Virus record (IMG/VR): IMGVR_UViG_3300009507_000028
Location: 1 to 48,659 of that record
Origin: a virus
Reading direction: 5' to 3' (one strand)
Length of the DNA stretch: 48,659 nt
Part shown: one piece after another, positions 12,401-18,414 of the stretch
Position numbering within the stretch: the first letter of the stretch is position 1
Layout: each line of letters starts with the position of its first letter
The notes under the pieces: model-generated
The model's database searches: none
The model's input: the letters and a program-made list of their open reading frames with translations, nothing else
What the model was told of the DNA's origin: nothing
Translations under genes and position numbers: made by a program

Positions 12401-13041
12401 CAAACGGTCAAGGTGGTAGAATTAGAGCTGACGATGATGGTTCTATTTTTGCGTTGTATCATGACAATGGCGAAGCAATTCTTCTTGCTGACCAAGACTA
12501 TATTACATATATTTACTACAATGGTACATGGGAAGGCCGTACAAGATCTGGTTATTTTGAAGCTCGTGGTTCATTCCGTGCTCCATTATTCTATGACCAG
12601 AACAACACATTCTACTACACTAACCCCGCATCAACCTCGCGCATGAATGGTATCAACGCCTACGGCGAAATTCGCTCAGATGAAAACATTGTTGCTTACT
12701 ACGATTATTCTGATATTCGTTGGAAGGAAAATGTTAAAATTATTGATAATGCCGTAGATAAAGTTAAGCAACTTGATGGTATTACATATAACTATATTGA
12801 CCGCGAAGGCGAATACACTGGTGTAATTGCGCAGCAAGTTGAAAAGGTTCTTCCTGGAGTCGTATATGACACCGAAGATATGAAAACTGGCAAAGAACGT
12901 AAAGGTGTTCGTTACGGTAATATGGTTGGCTTATTGATTGAAGCTACAAAAGAACAACAAAAAACTATAGAAAATCAGCAAGAAGAGATTGACAAATTAA
13001 AAGAATTGGTATATAGTCTAATGGACAAGTTAGATAAATAA
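3451..13041 (+). CDS. Giant tail fibre with repeats and C-terminal peptidase S74 chaperone domain, 3196 aa
   Basis: GTG start with GGGGAGAG upstream and a TATAAATA late box at 3410-3417. After an N-terminal region (LDADLLDGVEG, TVQGTTTTVNSETV) the protein has about 19 copies of a degenerate repeat (RAPIFYDSNNTAYYTNPASTS-like, 50-200 residues apart), which probably form a long trimeric beta shaft. Residues about 3084-3196 are a peptidase S74 intramolecular chaperone: SDIRWKENV gives the Ser3087-Lys3092 dyad with the five-residue spacing known for this family, followed by GVIAQQVEKVLP and a C-terminal coiled coil. In this family the chaperone trimerises the fibre and then cuts itself off before the serine, which would leave a mature chain of about 3086 residues. 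It is the likely main receptor-binding fibre, and very long for a myophage. Confidence 0.9.
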   Translation: MANDKKFIVKNGLLTQENVVIGSTTDTGEKLQVTGTTKATGQVEITQGTAASTLTVKNTNNTLYDQFIEFEGRNSSLVVRDSGDGDYGLYNTSGASEIVFNNINARGLEFLAGNNIKFALTSTTADFKIAPTVNGSTIWYAANDGAGSGLDADLLDGVEGASFVRSDEDDTMSGSYVITGNLTVQGTTTTVNSETVLIADNLLTLNSNFTSGTPTENAGWEVLRGDLNPSSLQWDETNDWFKLISAGTDLGRIITTADEGPGNGFDADTVDGLEAAQFLRADADDTATGNITIEQVLTIGNNSGPARINFDGNGTNRSIYSTAGNIGFTNNSLSWSAYSDTNDDWIVTANTVAQSFVDANDASYYLIPAGDSVLHDVGIDQKIFHNGDADTFMNFGTNTISFDTGGATRFSISNADVESTLPVYAPIYYDRDAITYYMHPGDDSVLHSIGLDDWIFHNGDTTARFGFPNNGEFHVDIAGVNRLSIDNNSADFSVDVYAPKFIDSNNNTYFLDPGATSGPSLVVSQQIQGDDGTASIPGYGFEAGTSTGMYRSGADVLAFTQGGVNRFFVGFSSGAANYSLVDMRAPRFVDSDNTAYYADPASDSQMNTIDIDDYVRHRGDITTYIGFPTNGQISTFTNGAERMRTTDALTYFDQNVSIGTTSNSYTLDVYHATLDTIARFKSGDNRASIAVSDDDTTAYVLAEASLAHFGMTSFIDESNLVINATGNVGIGTVTPTEANLNLSTRSAATNNPFAAANKLLSLQDNDTEKSYWALDNSSNVWIIGNGEYLFSTTGASIGVTIDATNGELVIGDQNGTYATMDGAYEGVSISATPSPSANKLHVNGSVQLNSQTDVFAISAADGGNANINAATFLGVNELGFSAGGGFFMDNTTTIKTRGNKNIQTTGDMYAGRFYDDDNNTYYGDFASTSQMAQIDIDTYIRHRGDTNTYFGFAANDTFRVWTGGTQRLNIDNNSADFAVNVYAPIYFDSNNNTYYGDFGNTDVSIKMAGEILGGDGALATPTYAFNSQANSGMYKYAANVLGFSANGNDEFRVYSSYSLSPGSSRAPIFYDSNNTAYYTNPASTSYLYNAYIKGNHDDTRLQLWYPSGTAANEAFLTLWASEPGLTYHGAGIGANIDFNGQYYGRETAGQPYGVYLSFRPDTGQASIQTTVGTPETAGAAQIKHFYVNPDGNVFARTSSRAPIFYDSNNTAFYTDQASTSLHNVQRVQQLQVDSATYTIDGVTGNYGSIKVSGDTGSYAGYAINDDWVFMATGSASAGIFNDTRNEWVLQATDNSWTRLYANGVHQIGAENGYGYAPTQMRAPIFYDSNNTSFFANFAAGNTSTAISINGQISRTGFASGDVTTNKYLIAEDRNHWVWTPTNNWGIFWATTTSSLAHFGSANPNELTFVGNGDIKASIDLDNGNFYAKGEGTFSNIRISGGNEDLPLLKSYGSGLADTVLFDGTMYWEKRVIQAMQGSEDSATTSTADFVKSGTAPVASSYIIRTSGYRTFSSDYIEVEPGEELYGEIAARYVSGSGSTLYYGIERFDKDKNPIAANSGTTYFVASNVNVSSTSWTTYSGHTTIPTSHTAYSGSDGSGVKYVRIRLLMNYQTTGALREFGPPILKRTQVHSRLRSSNIYAPIMYDSDDNNYYVDPASTSKLNTVDASNFRDRDNTAYFMNPASGGKVAGSWDWTNGSIENLNNLSFNDPGPQEGVRWKSGNEWKIYESPNDLTTNSGGNLQFTSGTGAGTMRMRVETDGDVHAGNRMFATAFIDSNNTGFSANPASTSVFSKLHIGSTSNLGDGTDPDISTSIIQATSKIVTPRVVFLNDGTGDDNYIQHSDTNSAHTVAGQQMGAWFEFIGDKIASTATNSAGIVASGLKSRYGSFQNRLDAAIMYDYNSTSYYVDPAITSRLNTLRTNRLYPSYDNNSSVYFDYPSSYGTYGSVAVFGSGKGGYEGYSIDNRYVFMSSSISNMGLYNDYDNEWMLYGTRNAGVDLYYNGSVQLETENGYGYARNQMRSPIFYDSNSTSYYGNFASTSRFNIVNLNTLQFNGLTFTNPEVGIWYEYASSYGSSYNQLYTRLGRQQNSDRTTIIEYYFTQNWNGFGQVGGKIYVRRGSGSNKMGITHVPNEVNMYHTTAGSNLANAPEVYVDNSNYVWIGMPSGADADAKIYFRYVQKAGFEEGFYFGNHYQNSAITQAGGATLAHAGPIGPGIHWNVGVNNASADFAGGPYSYGGFGYLHANGVYVSGKVQAQNNTSRYLELTGNSHLTSLDLFGNLRIDNGNEIQLDTSSGNTRGYIEATETNDAHLIIATSGGEDISFRDGGIGGQWNMIIRGDGDVLTNRNHYAQAFYDRNDSARYVNPAGTSEMGTIRADRFDMRDMGDFITFYGDDNTNHSISSRNNAGDASDDIRINTYGSLWINLDSNNNNTSGADFRIGRHGGATGSIAQTGLFDVYGDSLYAYSAYSFRSPIFYDSNDTTYYTNPASTSVMNTLDVRSEVYNDGWFRNDTGGRGLYSTAHAMHWYATDDNYWDLSHNDDSAAIGIRLRGTYDGTIRGYLYAESDNDFGLLNNSGSWRLRVVAGDWIDAAGGSVRAKIFYDRDNTGYYFDGASTSRSNYHRINNLYDSQERRYTAPNGGTYTTTTSSVTGAIRIRMPTNRFKSNTMLKFKVSVYEYSTGRTHEFLISGYNNNNASQTWYNEAATQLTDDNRGAYTIRWGGNGTDNIVWIGETNSTWSYPQVHVQWVDVGYSGYSTNWGQDWIVDFVTSFDTVTRTRTASLVYTLNNKDNWSYDLRGTLFYDNNNTGYYCDPASTSNFNSVLINRLRLDDGGVNGHLYTGDTYLDIAYGASGGGGIRLYDNQDVLQGYWYGNGAGEHGFLDNDGSWAVRVRTGTNSMLFYTDGNQEFEIHTTYTYSPGSSRAPIFYDSNDTTKYTDPAGTSQMYRISQLDRLTFVSGPYIDDGGEDNRLNFYTTDTDNGQFYFTEANGQGGRIRADDDGSIFALYHDNGEAILLADQDYITYIYYNGTWEGRTRSGYFEARGSFRAPLFYDQNNTFYYTNPASTSRMNGINAYGEIRSDENIVAYYDYSDIRWKENVKIIDNAVDKVKQLDGITYNYIDREGEYTGVIAQQVEKVLPGVVYDTEDMKTGKERKGVRYGNMVGLLIEATKEQQKTIENQQEEIDKLKELVYSLMDKLDK

Positions 13042-13070
13042 ACTTATAATTAACAACGGAGAAAATAAAA

Positions 13071-13451
13071 ATGGCTTTTACATACGAATGGTCGGTGACC
13101 AACCTGAAGGTTAAGGATCAAGTTAACTCAGAAGGTGCTACACTTCAAAACGCAGTTGTCCAAACTCATTGGCAAGTAACTGGAACTGATGAAAATGGTA
13201 ATTCCGCTCAGTTTTCAGGCGCAACACCATTTACCGCAGAAAACGTACCAGCTGGTACATTTACAGCATTTGCAGATTTAACAGAAGCAAATGTTTTAGC
13301 TTGGATCCAAAATGTGGTAAATAGCGACGCAGGATATAAAGCGCATATTGACGAACGAATTCAATTTGAAATTGATAAAGATCTTGTAACTGAGATTGAA
13401 GAAGATTCGCTTCCGTGGGCTGCTGGTGGCGACGCCGAAGCTCCAGAATAA
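13071..13451 (+). CDS. Conserved small phage protein, probable virion-associated (paralogue 1)
   Basis: 126 residues, soluble, acidic C-terminus. It opens with TYEWSVTNLKVKDQVNSEG and contains VQTHWQVTGTDENG and ADLTEANVLAWIQNVV. The following gene has the same order of motifs (TYTWKI-like start, SVDWKKTGT, DFVSLTDITEDHLIGWVQ), so the two are paralogues. I associate this fold with small proteins encoded beside tail fibres in marine T4-like phages, which suggests a fibre accessory or attachment role, but no function is established. Good ribosome site (GGAG) upstream; GATAAATA at 13033-13040 is one mismatch from the late box. Confidence 0.65.
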   Translation: MAFTYEWSVTNLKVKDQVNSEGATLQNAVVQTHWQVTGTDENGNSAQFSGATPFTAENVPAGTFTAFADLTEANVLAWIQNVVNSDAGYKAHIDERIQFEIDKDLVTEIEEDSLPWAAGGDAEAPE

Positions 13452-13468
13452 GAAGAGGTACTTAATCC

Positions 13469-13801
13469 ATGGAATATACTTGGAAAATAATAAAGTATAG
13501 GACTAGGGACGAGGTAAATGCTGACGGCATTACTCTTTCAGATTCTGTGGTGTCAGTAGATTGGAAAAAAACCGGTACTGCGCTTAACGGGGTATCTTCA
13601 CGTTATATAGGAACAACCGACATATCGGCTGCTAGCACCGCAGTGGCCGATTTTGTTTCTTTAACAGATATTACTGAAGATCATTTAATTGGATGGGTTC
13701 AAGAATCTTTATCAGCTGAAGATGAACGTGTCATAAATGAAACTATAGCTAAAAAAATTGCAAAGAAGAACGACGTAAAACGCGCCGCGAATTTTAGCTA
13801 A
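13469..13801 (+). CDS. Conserved small phage protein, paralogue 2 of the preceding gene
   Basis: 110 residues. It shares with the preceding protein the pattern of an aromatic start (EYTWKIIKY), a D/NEVN(A/S)(D/E)G segment, a VSVDWKKTGT strand and a LTDITEDHLIGWVQESL helix. The C-terminus differs and is basic (AKKIAKKNDVKRAANFS), whereas paralogue 1 ends acidic. Only 17 bases separate the two genes and AAGAGG lies before the ATG. A tandem duplication followed by divergence is the simplest explanation. The opposite charge of the tails hints at different partners, or pairing with each other; that is inference. Function unknown. Confidence 0.6.
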   Translation: MEYTWKIIKYRTRDEVNADGITLSDSVVSVDWKKTGTALNGVSSRYIGTTDISAASTAVADFVSLTDITEDHLIGWVQESLSAEDERVINETIAKKIAKKNDVKRAANFS

Positions 13802-13831
13802 GTAAATTAAAATTTATATTATGGAGGTACT

Positions 13832-14872
13832 ATGCACGAACTGCATACAGGTGGCCTAGTTAAATATGCATTACGCAGAGGTGGATCTATTCACCCGGTC
13901 ATCGTCCCAGAGTCAGTTTTAGGTAACCAAACCGGGACGATGAATCCATCTATCTTTGTTCATAAAGATAAAATTCTTATGAACTTACGACATATCAATT
14001 ATATTTTATATCATAGCGAAGGTAAAAAGTTTCCTCACACGTGGGGTCCTTTGGTATACGTACATCCACAAAACGATGTGTCATTAACTACATATAATGT
14101 TATGTGTGAATTTGATTTAAATTTGAATTTAGTGGCCGCCGGCAGAGTTAATACTTCTGATTTTGATACTAAACCAACATGGAACTTTATCGGTTTAGAG
14201 GATGCTCGTTTATTTAGTTGGGATGACAAGCTTTATCTTTGCGGGGTACGTAGAGATTGTTACGATTCTAACGGCAAAGGCCGGATGGAAATGGCTGAAA
14301 TAGAATTTCATAATAATGAATGGAAAGAAGTATCTCGTAATCCAATTCCAGCACCAGGAGACGATAGTAGCTATTGTGAAAAGAATTGGATGCCAATTAA
14401 CGATATGCCTTATCATTTTGTTAAATGGTCAAATCCAACTCAGGTAGTGCATTACGATATTGAGAAAAAAGTTACTACTGATGTGACTCTCAAAACAATG
14501 GAAGAAAGATTTCCATTACAAAAAGATCTTCGCGGTGGATCTCAAGTTATTCGTATAAATGAAAACCGCCAAATGTGTTTAGTTCATGAGACAAATCTAT
14601 TAAAAGATCCATTTAATAGAAAAGACGGAAATTATGCGCATCGGGTTATTATATATGATAATGATTGGAACATAACTAATGTTTCACCCGAGTTTCATTT
14701 CCTAGGTACTTATTATGATCACGTAAAAGGTCAAGATTACAATATTGAATTTTGTACTGGCGTTGCGCTTGTGGGAGAAGATTTATTAATATCTTTTGGT
14801 TTATCAGATAACGTATCTTATATACTGAAAATTCCAACAAGTGTGTTTTTTGATTTTGTATCTAGAGGATGA
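13832..14872 (+). CDS. GH130-like five-bladed beta-propeller protein (glycoside phosphorylase/hydrolase-like)
   Basis: 346 residues. Repeated beta-blade signatures include MNPSIFVHKDKILMNLRH (about 38-54), GLEDARLFSWDDKLYLCG (121-138), EKNWMPIND (183-191), DLRGGSQVIRI (about 232) and EFCTGVALVGEDLLISFG near the end. The GLEDARLF and EKNWMP motifs are typical of the GH130/GH43-type propellers that act on mannosides or related glycosides, with acidic residues in the central pocket. It could degrade or rearrange a host surface glycan or a phage-made sugar. It heads a three-gene sugar cassette, separated by three bases from the next gene, and has a strong GGAGG site. Family-level assignment is moderate; substrate is unknown. 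Confidence 0.6.
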   Translation: MHELHTGGLVKYALRRGGSIHPVIVPESVLGNQTGTMNPSIFVHKDKILMNLRHINYILYHSEGKKFPHTWGPLVYVHPQNDVSLTTYNVMCEFDLNLNLVAAGRVNTSDFDTKPTWNFIGLEDARLFSWDDKLYLCGVRRDCYDSNGKGRMEMAEIEFHNNEWKEVSRNPIPAPGDDSSYCEKNWMPINDMPYHFVKWSNPTQVVHYDIEKKVTTDVTLKTMEERFPLQKDLRGGSQVIRINENRQMCLVHETNLLKDPFNRKDGNYAHRVIIYDNDWNITNVSPEFHFLGTYYDHVKGQDYNIEFCTGVALVGEDLLISFGLSDNVSYILKIPTSVFFDFVSRG

Positions 14873-14875
14873 TAA

Positions 14876-16114
14876 ATGAGTAATATTCAACAACTCTTAA
14901 ATGACTTTGTTATGGATTATGAAAATCCATTTAAAATGTATGAACTTGCAAAAGAATACGATAAACTTGGCCAAGACGCAGCTGCGTTTACTTATTATTT
15001 AAGAGCTGCTGAGTTTTGTGATGGTAAAACGTATGATGAAAAACTACTTCAATATAGATCCTTGATTTTAGGAGCAAAATGTTTTGCGGATCAAAAAAAT
15101 AGAGAAGTAACAGTTTACAGTTTATTAAAAATGGCAATCACGGTTCTACCAAACAGACCTGAAGCTTATTATTTTATGTGTAATTATTGTGAGGAAAACG
15201 GTGAATGGCGCGAATCTTTAGTTTATTCATCAATCGGATTATTATTTGTTAATACTGAGTTAAGTATAGGTGATAACGATATTGATTATCCAGGTAAGCA
15301 AGGATTGTTATATCATAACGCATCGGGGTCCTGGAAAGATAATGGTACCGACGAGTCTAAACGTTTATTGTTTAATGTAGCTTATGATAAAAATATTGAC
15401 CAAGAATGGAAAGATAAATCAATTGGGTGGTTAAATAATATAGGATATCCAAGTTATATTCCATACGAAGGGGAAGCTGAAAAATACAAGTTTCCATTCC
15501 CAGGTATTGAAAAGGTTGAAAAGAATTATGCAAGGCATTATCAAGATATGTTTGTGTTATCTGCATTGGACGGAAAAGAAAATGGCATTTGGGTAGAAAT
15601 TGGATCTGGGTTACCATATAAAGCAAATAATACCGCATTACTTGAAGACACGTTTAATTGGAAAGGATTGTCTATTGACAATTCAGAAAGAGCATGTTAT
15701 AATTATTCCAAAGAAAGAACAAGTACTGTAGTCATGGCAGATGGTAAAGATATTCATTATCCTTCAATGTTCAAGCAAAGCTGTCTAACTGATTGGATTG
15801 ACTTTTTAAGAATTAACGCAGAACAAGTATCACTTGACGTATTAAAGAAAATACCTTTCGGCCAATACGAATATGGTGTAATTCAATTTCAGCATAATGC
15901 ATGTTGGTGGGGTCCTGAGTTTAGAGAAGAATCAAGAGCATATCTTAAAGGTATAGGATACGTATTAGCTGTAAACGATGTGTCTATGGATCCTCTTTCA
16001 AATTATGAAGATTGGTGGCTACACCCGCAAGTGGCACAACAAAAGCCAAATATGATTGTGAACGGCCACACTGATAAGAAAAACTTTATATATGATTATG
16101 TAATGAAGGAGTAA
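14876..16114 (+). CDS. TPR-containing FkbM-like SAM-dependent methyltransferase
   Basis: 412 residues. The N-terminal about 125 residues are helical and TPR-like (YELAKEYDKLGQDAAAFTYYLRAAEF; then RPEAYYFMCNYCEENGEWRESLVYS). The C-terminal half carries a class I methyltransferase core: WVEIGSG at about 239-245 (SAM-binding motif I), NNTALLEDTFNWKGLSIDN, VVMADGKDI and DFLRINAEQVSLDVL, in the order seen in FkbM-type enzymes. TPR-plus-transferase fusions are common in glycan and surface-polymer modification. It is sandwiched between a GH130-like protein and a nucleotidyltransferase-cupin fusion with gaps of only three bases, so a common sugar pathway is likely. The methyl acceptor cannot be predicted. 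Confidence 0.6.
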   Translation: MSNIQQLLNDFVMDYENPFKMYELAKEYDKLGQDAAAFTYYLRAAEFCDGKTYDEKLLQYRSLILGAKCFADQKNREVTVYSLLKMAITVLPNRPEAYYFMCNYCEENGEWRESLVYSSIGLLFVNTELSIGDNDIDYPGKQGLLYHNASGSWKDNGTDESKRLLFNVAYDKNIDQEWKDKSIGWLNNIGYPSYIPYEGEAEKYKFPFPGIEKVEKNYARHYQDMFVLSALDGKENGIWVEIGSGLPYKANNTALLEDTFNWKGLSIDNSERACYNYSKERTSTVVMADGKDIHYPSMFKQSCLTDWIDFLRINAEQVSLDVLKKIPFGQYEYGVIQFQHNACWWGPEFREESRAYLKGIGYVLAVNDVSMDPLSNYEDWWLHPQVAQQKPNMIVNGHTDKKNFIYDYVMKE

Positions 16115-16117
16115 GCT

Positions 16118-16891
16118 ATGAGAATTGTTGTTGTTACTGGAGGATTTGATCCGGTTCACTCAGGCCATATTGAATATTTTAAAGCTGCAGCTAAGTTAGG
16201 AGATAGTCTTTTAGTTGGCGTTAACAGCGATGAATGGTTATCACGTAAAAAAGGTAGACCGTTTATGCCTATAGAAGAACGCACTGCCATCTTAGACGCC
16301 TTAGCAGTTGTTGACAGCGTGTTTGAATTTGATGATGGGGATGATACTGCAGTTGGAGCTATAAGACAAATACGAGAAGAATTTCCTGATGCTGAAATTA
16401 TATTTGCAAACGGCGGTGATCGTAAAAAAGGTACAACCCCTGAAGTTGAATACGCAAAAGAATTAATTGAAGAAGGCAAAATCATTTTTGCGTTTGGCGT
16501 TGGTGGAAACGATAAAAAGAATAGCTCATCTTGGCTACTTGAAAATTGGGACAAACCTGAAGTCCAAAGACTGTGGGGTAAATATAGAAATCTTGATAAT
16601 AACGGACATTGGAAAGTTAAAGAACTATCTATTGATGTTAAAAAATCACTATCAGACCAAAAACATTTTGTTCGCTCAGAGCACTGGCATATTGTTGATG
16701 GCAAACTTGAAATGAACCTTGAGTTTCCAAATGGATATAAAACATCTAAGGTTTACTCAACAGGTGATAGTATTGACATTCCACCTCAAACTTGGCACAG
16801 GGCAACAAACGTTGGTAAACGCCCAGTAAAGGTAATTGAAGTATGGATGGGTGACGTTTTATCAGAGGATGACATAGAAAGGCGAGATTAA
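16118..16891 (+). CDS. HldE-C/TagD-like nucleotidyltransferase fused to mannose-6-phosphate-isomerase-type cupin
   Basis: 257 residues. Residues 1-140 are a cytidylyltransferase-like domain: GGFDPVHSGH holds the HxGH motif (His14, His17), followed by LLVGVNSDEWL, KGRPFMPIEERTAILDAL and GGNDKKNSSS, which matches the phosphate-binding signature. It most resembles the ADP/CMP-sugar synthesising RfaE/HldE C-domain. Residues about 165-257 are a cupin of the type II mannose-6-phosphate isomerase kind (RSEHWHIVDG, IDIPPQTWHRATN, IEVWMGDVLSEDDIER). The fusion would couple activation of a sugar phosphate to sugar handling. It completes the sugar cassette. Both domain calls are clear; the substrate is not. 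Confidence 0.75.
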   Translation: MRIVVVTGGFDPVHSGHIEYFKAAAKLGDSLLVGVNSDEWLSRKKGRPFMPIEERTAILDALAVVDSVFEFDDGDDTAVGAIRQIREEFPDAEIIFANGGDRKKGTTPEVEYAKELIEEGKIIFAFGVGGNDKKNSSSWLLENWDKPEVQRLWGKYRNLDNNGHWKVKELSIDVKKSLSDQKHFVRSEHWHIVDGKLEMNLEFPNGYKTSKVYSTGDSIDIPPQTWHRATNVGKRPVKVIEVWMGDVLSEDDIERRD

Positions 16892-16913
16892 ATTTTGCCC
16901 TACCTCTACATAT

Positions 16914-16921
16914 TATAAATA
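16914..16921 (+). promoter_or_regulatory. T4-type late promoter box before gp13
   Basis: TATAAATA in the gap after the cupin-fusion gene, 34 bases before the gp13 ATG. Confidence 0.8.
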
Positions 16922-16954
16922 GACTATAAAGCAAAAGTATCTTAGAGGTTTACT

Positions 16955-17698
16955 ATGGCTCAGCCTACAAGCAAAGAAGAATTTAAAGATTACGTCCTTA
17001 GAAAATTAGGCGCACCGGTTATTGAAATAAACGTATCCGAAGAGCAAATAGACGACCGTGTAGATGAAGCTGTTTCCTTTTGGAGAGATTATCATTATAA
17101 CGGAAGTCAACTTGTTTATTTAAAACACGCTATTACGCAGGATGATATTGATAACGGTTACATTACGCTTCCCACACGACTTTTAGGTATATCAAAAGTA
17201 TTTGATTTACAGACTTCTATCAGCGCAGGTGTTGGAATGTTCAATGTTCAATACCAATATACTTTAAACAACATAAGAGATATTACTGGATATAATATTC
17301 AAAACTATTATATGACTATGTCTTATATTGAATTCTTACAAGAAATGCTTGTAGGAAAACCTTTAATAAGATTTAACAAACATGTGAATAAGCTATACGT
17401 TGATGTTGACCAAAAGATTTGGACTGTCGGCGATTTTATTATTATTGAAGCTTATGATATCATTGACCCAGGTGAATATGCTGAAGTTTGGCAAGATCGG
17501 TGGTTGCAAAATTATACTGCAGCATTAGTAAAAGAAAATTGGGGTGCAAACCTTACAAAATTTGTCGGTATGCAATTAGTCGGTGGTGTAACTTTTAACG
17601 GCGAACAGATTTTACAAGAAGCAAGAGAAGAACGTCAGCGAATGGAAGAAGAAGCTGTTAACTCGCTTCAACCACTCACATATAATTTTATTGGATAA
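16955..17698 (+). CDS. 13: Neck protein gp13 (head completion)
   Basis: 247 residues, somewhat shorter than T4 gp13. The N-terminal SKEEFKDYVLRKLGAPVIEINVSEEQIDDRVDEAV followed by YITLPTRLLGISKVF is characteristic of the family. In T4, gp13 and gp14 form the head-neck ring that seals the filled head and joins it to the tail. TATAAATA at 16914-16921 lies 34 bases upstream and starts the late virion operon 13-14-15. Three bases separate its stop from gp14. Confidence 0.92.
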   Translation: MAQPTSKEEFKDYVLRKLGAPVIEINVSEEQIDDRVDEAVSFWRDYHYNGSQLVYLKHAITQDDIDNGYITLPTRLLGISKVFDLQTSISAGVGMFNVQYQYTLNNIRDITGYNIQNYYMTMSYIEFLQEMLVGKPLIRFNKHVNKLYVDVDQKIWTVGDFIIIEAYDIIDPGEYAEVWQDRWLQNYTAALVKENWGANLTKFVGMQLVGGVTFNGEQILQEAREERQRMEEEAVNSLQPLTYNFIG

Positions 17699-17701
17699 GT
17701 C

Positions 17702-18409
17702 ATGGCTACGAATCCCTATTTCCGAAACTACGGTAACTTTAACGAACAAAACTTAATAGACGATTTAGTCATTGAGTCAATTAAAATGTATGGTGTTGAC
17801 ATTGCATACATACCAAGAAACTTTGACTCTATTGACAATATCTTAAATGAAGATGATACCTCAACCTTCGGTGGTGATTTAACAACACAAGGTGGTAACA
17901 ACTATAGCATTGTTTACGATATGGAAATGTATGTTAAGAGTGTTGATGGTTTTGAAGGAGAAGGGGATTTCTTAAGTAGATTTGGTTTACAAATACGAGA
18001 TCAAGTAACGTTTAGCGTTGCATATAGAACTTTTGAACGTTTTGCTACTCGCTTAGATCCTGACCAAACAAGACCAAATGAAGGTGATGTAATTTACTTT
18101 CCACTTAATGATAAAATGTTTAAAGTTATGTTTGTTGAACATGAGTCAGTATTCTATCAACACGGAGCGTTACAAGTATATGATTTGCGCTGCGAATTGT
18201 TTGAATATTCTGGCGAACGTTTCCAAACAGGTCGTTACGAAATTGACCACCACTTTGATGATGTTGATATTACACAGGCAACTACTTTAACTCAATTGGC
18301 AAATACAGACCCAGTTGCAAAAAACGTTTACTTTGAAGCTGAAGCTGATAGTGTTCTTGACTTCTCAGAAATAGATCCATTCAGTGAAAACATTAGTATA
18401 CCGGATTAA
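17702..18409 (+). CDS. 14: Neck protein gp14
   Basis: 235 residues, close to T4 gp14. It begins ATNPYFRNYGNFNEQNLIDDLVIESIKMYGVDIAYIPR, the recognisable family start, and contains FNLND-type beta segments (VIYFPLNDKMFKVMFVEHE). It partners gp13 in the neck and acts as a docking site for the tail terminus. Gene order 13-14-15 with gaps of three and five bases supports the call. The Asp/Glu-rich C-terminus is ordinary for the group. Confidence 0.92.
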   Translation: MATNPYFRNYGNFNEQNLIDDLVIESIKMYGVDIAYIPRNFDSIDNILNEDDTSTFGGDLTTQGGNNYSIVYDMEMYVKSVDGFEGEGDFLSRFGLQIRDQVTFSVAYRTFERFATRLDPDQTRPNEGDVIYFPLNDKMFKVMFVEHESVFYQHGALQVYDLRCELFEYSGERFQTGRYEIDHHFDDVDITQATTLTQLANTDPVAKNVYFEAEADSVLDFSEIDPFSENISIPD

Positions 18410-18414
18410 TATAA

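Noticed and set aside
16156-16704. Long open frame (182 codons) on the minus strand inside the nucleotidyltransferase-cupin gene
   Set aside because: The plus-strand frame has clear HxGH and cupin motifs; the opposite frame has Ser-rich, motif-free sequence and no ribosome site.
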